From assembly GCA_937902445.1 (NCBI GenBank), contig CALELJ010000193.1, forward strand, positions 1 to 14,550: a stretch of DNA of 14,550 nt, given 5' to 3'. This DNA is from an uncultured Treponema sp. Lineage in GTDB: Bacteria > Spirochaetota > Spirochaetia > Treponematales > Treponemataceae. The notes beneath the pieces were generated by a model. It was not told the DNA's origin, searched no databases, and saw only the letters and a program-made list of their open reading frames with translations. The number at the start of each line of letters is the position of its first letter. Position 1 is the stretch's first letter. Made by a program: the position numbers and the translations under genes. Shown here piece by piece: positions 1 through 6,889 of this stretch.

Positions 1-51
1 GGGGCGAAAGTTACAACAGGCACCGGCATCCAGGGAGCAAATGCTTTCGCC

Positions 52-132
52 CAGGATCCCTGAGCCCCGTCGAAGGGCCGGCACCAATTTATACGGTGAT
101 TTCGACCACGCTCAACCACCCTATCTTCCGCC
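52..132. repeat. 81-bp direct repeat, copy 1
   Basis: This copy matches 216-296 at 78 of 81 positions; all three differences (68, 84, 107) are C here and T in the other copy. It holds two small hairpins pointing in opposite directions. One has stem CCCT/AGGG around a 12-base loop GAGCCCCGTCGA (58-77). The other has stem GGTGATT/AACCACC, with one mismatch, around TCGACCACGCTC (95-120). The loops are near reverse complements of each other, so the whole is also an imperfect long inverted repeat. It resembles dispersed REP/BIME-type elements. Confidence 0.85.
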
Positions 133-186
133 TTCTTGCTTTACTGCACCCTTCACGAAATGCCACTGCATTTCGTGGCACGGAAG
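125..186. repeat. Hairpin repeat unit A
   Basis: Outer arms CTTCCG (125-130) and CGGAAG (181-186) enclose a perfect 10-bp stem, CACGAAATGC (154-163) with GCATTTCGTG (168-177), and a CACT loop. The segment between the left arm and the inner stem is about 23 bases and looks unpaired. Two more units of the same design follow at 289-350 and 385-447. Confidence 0.75.
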
Positions 187-215
187 AGGCAGAATTTGTC
201 TTGCCATGGCTGAAT

Positions 216-296
216 CAGGATCCCTGAGCCCTGTCGAAGGGCCGGCATCAATTTATACGGTGATTTCGACTACGCTCAACCACCCTATCTTCCGCC
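216..296. repeat. 81-bp direct repeat, copy 2
   Basis: Second copy of the element at 52-132, offset by 164 bp and in the same orientation, with only three C-to-T differences. The paired hairpins lie at 222-241 and 259-284. Its last bases (CTTCCGCC) overlap the left arm of the next hairpin unit, as they do in copy 1, so the two repeat families are joined in a fixed arrangement. Confidence 0.85.
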
Positions 297-350
297 CTCA
301 AGTCACTACCGCAACACTCACGAACTGCCCGCAGTTCGTTGCGCCGAAAG
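289..350. repeat. Hairpin repeat unit B
   Basis: Same design and orientation as unit A, but more diverged. The inner stem is ACGAACTGC (320-328) with GCAGTTCGT (331-339) and a CC loop. Against unit A, the A-T pair at stem position 7 is replaced by C-G on both sides, which is a compensating change. The left outer arm CTTCCG (289-294) is kept, whereas the right arm reads CCGAAAG and pairs poorly. Confidence 0.7.
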
Positions 351-384
351 TTACGAAAGATTTAAGTTACTATGTAGTCAAACG

Positions 385-447
385 CTTCCGCCTACTTATT
401 TTTACCACAGCACTCACGAAATGCAGTGGCATTTCGTGGCGCGGAAG
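385..447. repeat. Hairpin repeat unit C
   Basis: Outer arms CTTCCG (385-390) and CGGAAG (442-447) enclose the stem CACGAAATGC (415-424) with GCATTTCGTG (429-438). The stem arms are the same as in unit A, but the four-base loop is AGTG, the reverse complement of unit A's CACT, although the flanks run in the same direction. The unit ends 27 bp from the pyrE stop codon. Confidence 0.75.
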
Positions 448-474
448 TTACACAAGGCACCGGCATCTATTAAA

Positions 475-1146
475 CTAAGCTTCCGCGCATCCCCATTCCG
501 CATAGTAAGCATCGATTTCCTTTACGAGTTCCGGTGTAAGAACTGTACCCGTCAAAGCTTCCTTTACTTCCTTCATGGTGACAATTGCACGTGCAGGGAA
601 ACCGTACTTTTCAGTAATGGTATCAAGGGCGCTCTTGTTGCTGTCAGCAGAGGCCTTTTCCATTCTGTTGAGGGAGACCATCTCACCTACAACTGTAACC
701 TTTGCCTGACCTGTAACTATTGGATATGTCTCTTCGATTGATTTTCCGGAAGTAGTAACATCCTCAATGATTACAACTCTGTCACCATCCTTGAGTTCAG
801 ATCCAAGAATTGCACCCTTGTCTGCGCCGTGATCCTTTACTTCCTTGCGGTTTGAGCAATAGCGGATTTCCTTTCCGTAAAGTTTCTGGTATGCAATTAC
901 TGTAGTCACTGCAAGTGGAATTCCCTTGTAGGCAGGTCCAAAAAGAACGTCAAAGTCATCGCCAAAATTTGCATGTATTGCCTGTGCGTAGTATTCACCA
1001 AGCTTTGCAAGCTGGCTGCCCGTTACGTATGCGCCCGCATTCATAAAGAAAGGAGATTTTCTTCCGCTCTTGAGAGTGAACGAACCAAACTTCAAAACCT
1101 GGCACTGAACCATAAAATCAATAAATTCTTTCTTGTACTGTTCCAT
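475..1146 (-). CDS. pyrE: Orotate phosphoribosyltransferase
   Basis: This enzyme joins orotate to PRPP to make orotidine 5'-monophosphate, the fifth step of pyrimidine synthesis, in the cytoplasm. The 223-residue protein has the PRPP-binding signature IIEDVTTSGKS (about 126-136), the mobile catalytic loop with NRKEVKDHG (about 99-107), and the N-terminal FTLKSGRKSPFF segment (about 23-34) that is typical of PyrE. The start at 1146 gives MEQYKKEF, where the family normally begins. An in-frame ATG 30 bases earlier (1176) would add ten residues, but it lies inside a GTCATTGCG repeat motif, so I reject it. Neither start has a clear Shine-Dalgarno sequence. The gene stands alone, divergent from the beta-barrel gene. 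Identity is secure; the start is less so. Confidence 0.93.
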   Translation of the reverse strand: MEQYKKEFIDFMVQCQVLKFGSFTLKSGRKSPFFMNAGAYVTGSQLAKLGEYYAQAIHANFGDDFDVLFGPAYKGIPLAVTTVIAYQKLYGKEIRYCSNRKEVKDHGADKGAILGSELKDGDRVVIIEDVTTSGKSIEETYPIVTGQAKVTVVGEMVSLNRMEKASADSNKSALDTITEKYGFPARAIVTMKEVKEALTGTVLTPELVKEIDAYYAEWGCAEA

Positions 1147-1171
1147 GACCACAGTGTACCATTTTTTTCCC

Positions 1172-1183
1172 GTCATTGCGAGA
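1172..1183. repeat. Half of a GTCATTGCGAG dispersed repeat
   Basis: The motif GTCATTGCGAG lies just upstream of pyrE. The same motif opens the inverted repeat at 10611-10671, where its partner arm CGCAATGAC is present. Here no partner arm is seen nearby, so this looks like a decayed or half element. Confidence 0.45.
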
Positions 1184-1228
1184 CATAACCATGAATCAAA
1201 AGTTGCGCAGAATTGATGAAGAGTCCCA

Positions 1229-1257
1229 TTGTTCCTAAAGAAAAAAAATGCTAGATT
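1229..1257 (+). promoter_or_regulatory. Promoter of the beta-barrel gene
   Basis: TTGTTC (1229-1234) and TAGATT (1252-1257) are separated by 17 bp, a good sigma-70-type arrangement. The expected transcript start is about 30 bases before the ATG at 1293, and a strong Shine-Dalgarno sequence (AGGGAGG, about 1275-1281) lies between. Confidence 0.6.
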
Positions 1258-1292
1258 TTACAGGCATATTTACCAGGGAGGTTAAAATAAAT

Positions 1293-2627
1293 ATGAAAAA
1301 AACAATTATTGCGGCAGCAGCTTCAGCACTTTTCTGCCTTTCCGCCTTTGCACAGGTTCTTTCTGCACCACAGATCAAAAACACAACATGGACAGGATTC
1401 GGAAATCCTTATGCTGGTGACACAATGTTCTATGGAGTCACAGACACATTGCAGGCCCGCGTTGATACAAAGGGACTTGTAATCGAAGGAATGCTCAACA
1501 CAGCCTTGCTTGCAAATTTCAACAACAAAGGTGACGTTGACAATTTCACATTCGGAACATCAAACCAGAATGCCCTCAACCTTCACTACGGAAGACGTGG
1601 CGGAAGATTCTCAAGCGACAACACAAACAAGACACTTTCTTATTCCAACGCCGTGAATTCACAGAACACACTCCAGGAATCCTACTATGTGAATTTCATC
1701 TACCACATCACAAACAATTTTGATGCCGGTCTTGGTACAAACCTCAACTGGCAGGTTGGTCCATGCCCACGTTACGGAGCATGGCTCTGGGAACCGGGCG
1801 CACACAGCCGCCAGGGTGGATTCTCGACAAACTACGATGACAGAGGCGGAGCCCGCGCAATCACTTCAAGCGAAGATTTTGGCACATACAAGTATTACGT
1901 CGACGCCCCTGGATCTGCAGACGTCGTTGGTTTCGTTCCATATGCAAACAAATACGCAAAACGCGCACTCGGTGTAAGGTTCAAGACAGACAAGAAAAGC
2001 GACATCGGACTTGAACTTGGAGTTGCGATTCCAAACGGATTCAACACAGATGATCCTGCATCAAACTTCGGCGCAAAGATCACTCCATGCGACTGGCTTT
2101 CCATCAGCGCAGCACTGGAAGGTGCTTTTGACGACAAGGCAAACTTCTACACTGGTGCCACCATCGGCTTCAAGAATTTCGTGCTTGATGTATACTTTGC
2201 CGCAGACAGCCTTTTCTCTGACGCAAAGGATGACCAGGCATACGGACTTGGAGCTTCCATCTCCTTCACAATTCCAAAGACAGACATCTCGATCCGTCCG
2301 GAAGCAGGCTTGAACCTTTTTGAAAACAGCAACTATTCAAGCGCATTCTACACTGGATGTGAACTTGACCTTCCACTTTCAAGGGACTTCATGGTAAGCC
2401 TCTGGGGCTCATTTGCTTCAGGATCAAAGGACAAGAGATGGGATGACAACAATGCGACAAAGGATTGGGACGGCGGAAAAATCCTCAACATCAAGCCTGG
2501 ACTCAAGTTTGTTCTTTCAAGAAACACATCCATCGATGCATACCTGAATCTTGAAGACAGAACCGCCTTTGACGGCAAGAACAGAAAGAGCTGGTCAAGC
2601 GGACTTTTCGTAACTTACGTATTCTAA
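1293..2627 (+). CDS. Putative outer-membrane beta-barrel protein
   Basis: The 444-residue precursor has a clear signal peptide: a MKKT start, an Ala-rich core and an AFA cleavage site near residue 20. The mature part is rich in Gly, Asn, Asp and aromatic residues with many short alternating hydrophobic/polar stretches, as expected for transmembrane beta strands. It ends in GLFVTYVF; a C-terminal Phe is the usual signal for barrel assembly by BamA. There are no long hydrophobic helices. The start at 1293 is chosen because it gives the signal peptide and follows the ribosome site; an upstream in-frame ATG (1248) is inside the promoter. I do not recognise a named family. It may be a porin or a surface protein of treponeme type; the transported substrate cannot be told. 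It is a single gene with its own promoter and terminator. Confidence 0.75.
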   Translation: MKKTIIAAAASALFCLSAFAQVLSAPQIKNTTWTGFGNPYAGDTMFYGVTDTLQARVDTKGLVIEGMLNTALLANFNNKGDVDNFTFGTSNQNALNLHYGRRGGRFSSDNTNKTLSYSNAVNSQNTLQESYYVNFIYHITNNFDAGLGTNLNWQVGPCPRYGAWLWEPGAHSRQGGFSTNYDDRGGARAITSSEDFGTYKYYVDAPGSADVVGFVPYANKYAKRALGVRFKTDKKSDIGLELGVAIPNGFNTDDPASNFGAKITPCDWLSISAALEGAFDDKANFYTGATIGFKNFVLDVYFAADSLFSDAKDDQAYGLGASISFTIPKTDISIRPEAGLNLFENSNYSSAFYTGCELDLPLSRDFMVSLWGSFASGSKDKRWDDNNATKDWDGGKILNIKPGLKFVLSRNTSIDAYLNLEDRTAFDGKNRKSWSSGLFVTYVF

Positions 2628-2646
2628 GTCTTTCATAGGCATAAAG

Positions 2647-2770
2647 AAGGGCTGTCCAACAAGTATTTTTTTCTAGGGTCATTGAGCCTGTCGAAATGAT
2701 CAGAACACTGAATATGGTGGTTTCGACTGCGCTCAACCACCCTGAAGTTACTTTTCAAGACAGCCCTTTT
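2647..2770. terminator. Terminator stem with a repeat in its loop
   Basis: A perfect 10-bp inverted repeat, AAGGGCTGTC (2647-2656) and GACAGCCCTT (2759-2768), is followed by TTTTATATTTT, which fits a rho-independent terminator for the beta-barrel gene. On the minus strand the tail CTTCTTTAT could serve the gene at 2789-3517. The loop is unusually long, about 100 bases, because a hairpin repeat element (2676-2742) lies inside it. The stem may still form, since the inner element folds on itself. Confidence 0.65.
2676..2742. repeat. Paired-hairpin repeat element
   Basis: This is related to the 81-bp repeat at 52-132. The left hairpin has stem TCATT/AATGA around GAGCCTGTCGA (2679-2699). The right hairpin has stem GGTGGTT/AACCACC around TCGACTGCGCTC (2716-2741). 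The loops are conserved while the stems differ, and the two hairpins are inverted with respect to each other. Confidence 0.75.
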
Positions 2771-2788
2771 ATATTTTAAATGCAACGA

Positions 2789-3517
2789 TCATTTTTTTGC
2801 GGGACTTCTACTGATGAATTCCTCAAACTGGTCGAATTTGTTCACAAGGAATCCCTTTGAGTGGATGGACTGGCTGTTCATCTTGAGCATACCCTGAAGT
2901 TTCTTGAAATCCAGGGCTGCCTTTTCATCCAGAAGACAGGCCTGCTTCCTCAGAACGGCTCCAAGGCTTATGGCAAAGCAAAGGTCCACGACAAAAAGTC
3001 CAAACACGATTCCCACCACAAAAGAAAACCAAGGATGGTCAATGAACCACATGACCATTTCCTTGAATTTCGGATAGAGAAGAAAATAATATACGGCACT
3101 TAAAATTCCCCAGAACAGGGTGAACTTTGGGCAGACTATTCCCTGTATGTTGCCCCATTCATTGGAATAATCCCAAAGCTGGATGTGCATTCCGCTTATG
3201 AAAATTCTTCCGGCAATATATTCGACCAGAGTCATGAACAGGGCCATGATGAGAAACATTATGATGTAGTATGGAGTTCCGGCTGTACTGCCCTTGAGGA
3301 TGCTCTGCTCCACGGAACTCAGAATGAAAAGAACGATGGCACCGAATCCATAGACCGGAAGCCAGGGGCCTGTAAGAAACCCCGGATTGAACCACAGCTT
3401 CTTCGGATTTCCTTTTTTATAGAACCTTCGGAAAAAGAATTCGATGCACCACCCGAGCATGCATCCAAAGAAAAAAATGTAGGCGATTACTATGAACGTT
3501 CTGTAGGCATTCAGCAT
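2789..3517 (-). CDS. Membrane protein, CmpB-type (PF06541) family
   Basis: A protein of 242 residues with about five to six hydrophobic segments. The block WFNPGFLTGPWLPVYGFG (about 42-59), followed later by a GNIQGIVCPKF segment leading into another helix, matches the family annotated as putative ABC-transporter type IV (PF06541, CmpB-like). No ATPase partner is in the window and the biochemical role of this family is not established, so no substrate is given. The C-terminal part after the last helix is polar, charged and probably cytoplasmic. The start at 3517 is supported by a strong ribosome site (GGGAGG, complement of 3522-3527); the frame extends upstream to 3547 but that part has no such site. 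It overlaps the end of aat by 7 bp, so the two are probably translationally coupled at the end of the operon. Confidence 0.75.
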   Translation of the reverse strand: MLNAYRTFIVIAYIFFFGCMLGWCIEFFFRRFYKKGNPKKLWFNPGFLTGPWLPVYGFGAIVLFILSSVEQSILKGSTAGTPYYIIMFLIMALFMTLVEYIAGRIFISGMHIQLWDYSNEWGNIQGIVCPKFTLFWGILSAVYYFLLYPKFKEMVMWFIDHPWFSFVVGIVFGLFVVDLCFAISLGAVLRKQACLLDEKAALDFKKLQGMLKMNSQSIHSKGFLVNKFDQFEEFISRSPAKK

Positions 3518-4257
3518 ATGTCCCTCCCGGAATGAAGTTTTGCGCACTCTATCTCAAATACTACCGCCAGATCCTTTTTTAGTGGAGTGTAAAGAGCCTT
3601 TTCCTCGATTTTTCGGAAAGCGCTGCGGCTGATGTTTTTTGCTCCATACCTTGCAATGTTGTCCGTATAACTCTGGCTGTCCACGATCATTCCGCCGCAC
3701 TGGATAAAACTTTTCATGAAAAGGATGAAGGCACTTTTGCTTGAGTCGCTTTCTTTTGTAAACATGCTCTCACCGCAGAAAACGCTGCCCATAAGAACAC
3801 CATAAAAGCCGCCGGCAAGTTCATCACCATGCCAGACTTCAAAACTGTGGGCATAACCTTCCTCATGGAATTTCGAATAAGCTTCAAGCATCATGCTGCC
3901 TATCCAGGTTCCGTTCTGGCCCCTGCGGCTTTGCATTGCGCATTCTGTCATGACCTGAGTGAATGCCGCATCCATGGTGTAGGTATAGGGAGTGTGCTTA
4001 AGGAATTTCGCCGCGCTTTTTGGGATATGAAAATCGGATGGGAGAAGGACAAAACGGGGATCCGTCGAATGCCACACAACAGGTTCTCCGTCATCTTCCG
4101 AAAACCACGGAAAAACTCCCTGCATGTAGGCGGAATACAGAAGCTGAAGATCGATGTCCTCGGTCACCGCGCAGATGGAATTTCCGTATTCTCTGTAGTA
4201 TGTTCCCGGTTCGGGAAACTGATATATCACTGTTGGATCTATGAGATTACCCGGCAT
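3511..4257 (-). CDS. aat: Leucyl/phenylalanyl-tRNA--protein transferase
   Basis: Aat transfers Leu or Phe from aminoacyl-tRNA to proteins with N-terminal Lys or Arg, making them N-degrons for ClpS-ClpAP. The 248-residue protein carries the family marks in order: GVFPWF (47-52), WHSTDPR (62-68), TWI (117-119), AHSFEVWHG (136-144), GESMF (162-166) and DSQ (193-195). By eye, E163, D193 and Q195 correspond to E156, D186 and Q188 of the E. coli enzyme, so it should be active. It lies directly after clpA, overlapping it by 19 bp, and is followed by an overlapping membrane-protein gene. The order clpS-clpA-aat places adaptor, unfoldase and tagging enzyme in one transcript. Confidence 0.95.
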   Translation of the reverse strand: MPGNLIDPTVIYQFPEPGTYYREYGNSICAVTEDIDLQLLYSAYMQGVFPWFSEDDGEPVVWHSTDPRFVLLPSDFHIPKSAAKFLKHTPYTYTMDAAFTQVMTECAMQSRRGQNGTWIGSMMLEAYSKFHEEGYAHSFEVWHGDELAGGFYGVLMGSVFCGESMFTKESDSSKSAFILFMKSFIQCGGMIVDSQSYTDNIARYGAKNISRSAFRKIEEKALYTPLKKDLAVVFEIECAKLHSGRDIC

Positions 4258-6509
4258 TTTATATCACCGCCTTCAAGCACTACCTTCACCTTACCACCGT
4301 TAGTTAGACTACCGAACAGTAGTTCATCAATTAAAGGTGTTGCGATTTTTTCTTCAGCATAGCGCTGGATGTTTCTGGCCCCAAATTCCTCGCTCATGCC
4401 CTGTTCCGCGATAAAATCAAGGACACCACCATCCATTTCAAGGGAAACTTTTTTTGATTCAAGGCGCTGCTTTATGGATTCAATTGATTTTTCCGCTATT
4501 TTTACAGCCATTTCCTTTCCAAGCCTGTCAAAATACACGATTTTATCAAGCCTGTTGCGGAATTCAGAAGTAAATGTCTTTTCAACAGCGTCCTTCAGTG
4601 TAAAACGGTCGTTAGTTAGTCTATTCCCTGCACCACCGAATCCAAGGGAATTTCTGCCCATGTCCCTGGCGCCACAGTTGCTCGTAAAGATGATGAGGCA
4701 GTTTCTGAAGTCTGCCTTGCGTCCCTGGCTGTCAGTCAAAGTTCCGTAGTCAAGAACCTGGAGAAGCGTATTATAGATGTCCTGGTGCGCCTTTTCTATT
4801 TCGTCAAAAAGAATCACGGCATGGCTTTCCTTTCTGACAGCTTCCGTAAGCACTCCGCCGTTTTCATATCCAACATATCCCGGAGCACTTCCTATGAGAC
4901 GGCTTATGGAATAGGATTCCTGATATTCACTCATGTCAAAGCGAAGAAGTTTGATTCCAAGTTTTGCAGAAAGAACCTTTGCAAGCTCAGTCTTTCCAAC
5001 ACCCGTAGGACCAACAAAAAGAAAACTTGCCTCAGGTTTTTCAAGATTCCGGAAACCTGCCCTCGCCTTCTTGACGGCATCACAGACTGAAACCACAGCC
5101 TCATCCTGTCCGAAAATTTCCGCCTTTATGTTGACCTCAAAATTCTTCAGGTTTTCCATTTCTTTTCCGGAAACGCTTTCCAGTGGAACCTTTGCGCTTC
5201 TTGAAACCACATGGCGGATTTCATTTACTGTGACCCGCTTTTTCCCATTGAGCCTTGCATAGACTCCGCTTTCATCAATTACATCTATGGCCTTGTCCGG
5301 TAATCTTTTTTCCGCAAAAAACCTTACGGAAAGATCCACCGCCTGGGCCAGACAGTCCGGAGAATATTTAACCCTATGGAATTCCTCGTACTTTGGAACA
5401 ATTCCCTTGAGTATCTTCATGCACTGGTCACGGGTAGGCTCAAGTATGTCAATTTTCTGGAACCGTCTTGCAAGTGCCCTGTCCTTTTCAAAGGATTTTG
5501 CGTATTCCTCAAATGTGGTGGAACCTATGCAGCGCAGATTTCCCTTGGCCAGCACGGGCTTCAATATGTTTGCCGCATCCAGAGTTCCGCTTGAATTGGT
5601 ACCGGCACCGGCTCCAATGATTGTATGGATCTCGTCGATGAACAGAATCGCTTTGGACTGTTTCTGAAGTTCTTCCACAAGGGTCTTCAGTCTTTTTTCA
5701 AAATCACCGCGGAATTTCGTACCGGCAATAAGGGAACTCATCTCAACTGAATAGATTTCCGCATCAAGCAAAAACACAGGAACATTTCCTACCGCAATAC
5801 GCTGGGCAAGCCCTTCTGTTATGGAAGTTTTTCCAACTCCTGCATCACCTACATGAAGCGGATTGTTTTTGGTACGACGGCACAGGATCTCTATGGTACG
5901 CTGTATTTCATCTTCACGGCAGATTACTTTATCCAGCCTGCCTTCCCTCGCCTGCTGTGTCATGTTGACAGCATACTTTGCAAGGACACTTGTATTTTCA
6001 TTTTCTGCCATGGAGGCTGCTTCCTGGGCAAGCTCCTCAAAATTTACAATCGATGAATCAAAAAGTTCCGGATGGTTTCTTTCAAAAAGCCGAGCCGACT
6101 CAAGGAATTCCTGGTTGATTCCGTTCTTTTTCATGCAAAGCGATGCATTTGTCTTTTTGTTTCCGCAAAGTGAAAAAAGATAGTGGTAGACAGATACTGC
6201 CTCTTCGTTTTCCTGCCGGGCAATTTCTATGGCGTTGTCGATCACATCATCATAGGTGACGGAATGGACGGCTTCCTCGTTTTTCCTGTACTTCTTCTGC
6301 TTTGCCGGAAAATATTCCTCAAGGTATTCCAGAAGGTCATCGGCAAGCTGCCTGAGATTTATATCAGGATTCGCGGCAAAATGGCTTATGATGCCACTGT
6401 CGATAAAACAGAAAAGGACAAGCTCGGGAGTTGTGAATTCCAGGCCACGTTCAATAACTATGTCATCAGCCTGCATCAAGAGGCTTTTCAATTCTTCAGA
6501 AAATTCCAT
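4239..6509 (-). CDS. clpA: ATP-dependent Clp protease ATP-binding subunit ClpA
   Basis: ClpA is the hexameric AAA+ unfoldase that feeds substrates to ClpP and takes N-degron substrates from ClpS. The 756-residue protein, close to the E. coli length, has an N-domain (about 1-145) and two ATPase modules. The first has Walker A GDAGVGKT (221-228) and Walker B ILFIDE (288-293). The second has Walker A GPTGVGKT (500-507), Walker B VILFDE (565-570) and the pore loop GYVGYENGG (544-552). The ClpP-docking tripeptide is LGF (622-624), where E. coli ClpA has IGL, so ClpP binding is expected. There is no coiled middle domain, which separates it from ClpB and ClpC. Its ATG shares one base with the clpS stop codon (TGATG), and GGAAGAAG lies just upstream. 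No clpP gene is in the window. Confidence 0.96.
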   Translation of the reverse strand: MEFSEELKSLLMQADDIVIERGLEFTTPELVLFCFIDSGIISHFAANPDINLRQLADDLLEYLEEYFPAKQKKYRKNEEAVHSVTYDDVIDNAIEIARQENEEAVSVYHYLFSLCGNKKTNASLCMKKNGINQEFLESARLFERNHPELFDSSIVNFEELAQEAASMAENENTSVLAKYAVNMTQQAREGRLDKVICREDEIQRTIEILCRRTKNNPLHVGDAGVGKTSITEGLAQRIAVGNVPVFLLDAEIYSVEMSSLIAGTKFRGDFEKRLKTLVEELQKQSKAILFIDEIHTIIGAGAGTNSSGTLDAANILKPVLAKGNLRCIGSTTFEEYAKSFEKDRALARRFQKIDILEPTRDQCMKILKGIVPKYEEFHRVKYSPDCLAQAVDLSVRFFAEKRLPDKAIDVIDESGVYARLNGKKRVTVNEIRHVVSRSAKVPLESVSGKEMENLKNFEVNIKAEIFGQDEAVVSVCDAVKKARAGFRNLEKPEASFLFVGPTGVGKTELAKVLSAKLGIKLLRFDMSEYQESYSISRLIGSAPGYVGYENGGVLTEAVRKESHAVILFDEIEKAHQDIYNTLLQVLDYGTLTDSQGRKADFRNCLIIFTSNCGARDMGRNSLGFGGAGNRLTNDRFTLKDAVEKTFTSEFRNRLDKIVYFDRLGKEMAVKIAEKSIESIKQRLESKKVSLEMDGGVLDFIAEQGMSEEFGARNIQRYAEEKIATPLIDELLFGSLTNGGKVKVVLEGGDIKCRVIS

Positions 6510-6817
6510 CAGTCTTCTTCCAATGCCAGCTGAAGGGGAAATCCTTCTTCCCTGGCCCGCTTCTGTGCAATACGGACTCTGGTTGCGGCAATATCATAGG
6601 GATAGATTCCGGCTATCCCCTTTCCGGTATTGTGAACTTCAAGCATGACGGCGCTTGCTTCCTCAAAAGATTTCTTGAATATGTCCATGAGAATTTCAAC
6701 AACAAAATCCATGGTTGTAACGTCGTCGTTGAATAGAATCACCTTGTATTGAGGCGGAACATCAAATTCCACTTCCACATCTGAATCTGTCTGATCCGAA
6801 TATTTGTTTTCTGGCAT
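6509..6817 (-). CDS. clpS: ATP-dependent Clp protease adaptor ClpS
   Basis: ClpS binds proteins with Leu, Phe, Tyr or Trp at the N-terminus and delivers them to ClpA. The 102-residue protein has a flexible acidic N-terminal tail (1-20) and the folded core YKVILFNDDVTTMDF (24-38). The residues known to line the N-degron pocket are present: N30, D31, T34, the gatekeeper M36, and H62 in VHNTGKG. It should therefore have normal specificity. I chose the ATG at 6817; a TTG at 6841 would add eight residues without a better ribosome site. The 72-bp gap to psd shows no convincing promoter, so clpS is probably read from upstream. Confidence 0.95.
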   Translation of the reverse strand: MPENKYSDQTDSDVEVEFDVPPQYKVILFNDDVTTMDFVVEILMDIFKKSFEEASAVMLEVHNTGKGIAGIYPYDIAATRVRIAQKRAREEGFPLQLALEED

Positions 6818-6889
6818 AGAGTTCCAATCCTGTTGGCGCAATCAGTCAATTGCCCCGCAATCGTGGGTCGAAAGTTTCCTGATGTCCGG

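Larger units (their letters stand above)
1..474. repeat. Gene-free intergenic repeat cluster
   Basis: This stretch has no credible coding region; the open frames crossing it run through repeats and have no recognisable protein. It is a mosaic of two repeat families: an 81-bp direct repeat present twice, and a hairpin unit present three times in the same orientation. A right-hand end of a fourth hairpin unit lies at the window edge: positions 4-30 match 441-467 at 24 of 27 bases, both ending in GGCACCGGCATC. A perfect 9-bp inverted repeat (GGGCGAAAG at 2-10, CTTTCGCCC at 44-52) encloses that end. The cluster sits just downstream of the pyrE stop codon and may end pyrE mRNA, but no T-run that would make a classical terminator is seen. 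Confidence 0.8.

Noticed and set aside
1..474. Integron-like attC array (repeated short palindromic units with AAGTTAC at their ends)
   Set aside because: The units lack the paired RYYYAAC and GTTRRRY ends of attC sites, no integrase is present, and no gene cassettes lie between the units.
1..474. CRISPR array
   Set aside because: Only two or three repeats, of two kinds, at irregular spacing and with no spacer-sized unique segments; no cas gene is present.
41..741. Plus-strand open frames in the repeat cluster and over the 3' end of pyrE
   Set aside because: They run through both repeat copies or antisense to pyrE, have no ribosome site and no protein-like composition.
3829..4362. A 177-codon plus-strand frame opposite aat
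   Set aside because: It is antisense to a gene with all family motifs intact and crosses the aat-clpA junction; there is no supporting promoter or ribosome site.
4239..6509. ClpB or ClpC identity for the AAA+ protein
   Set aside because: There is no coiled middle domain between the two ATPase modules, a ClpP-docking LGF loop is present, and clpS is directly upstream, all of which fit ClpA.
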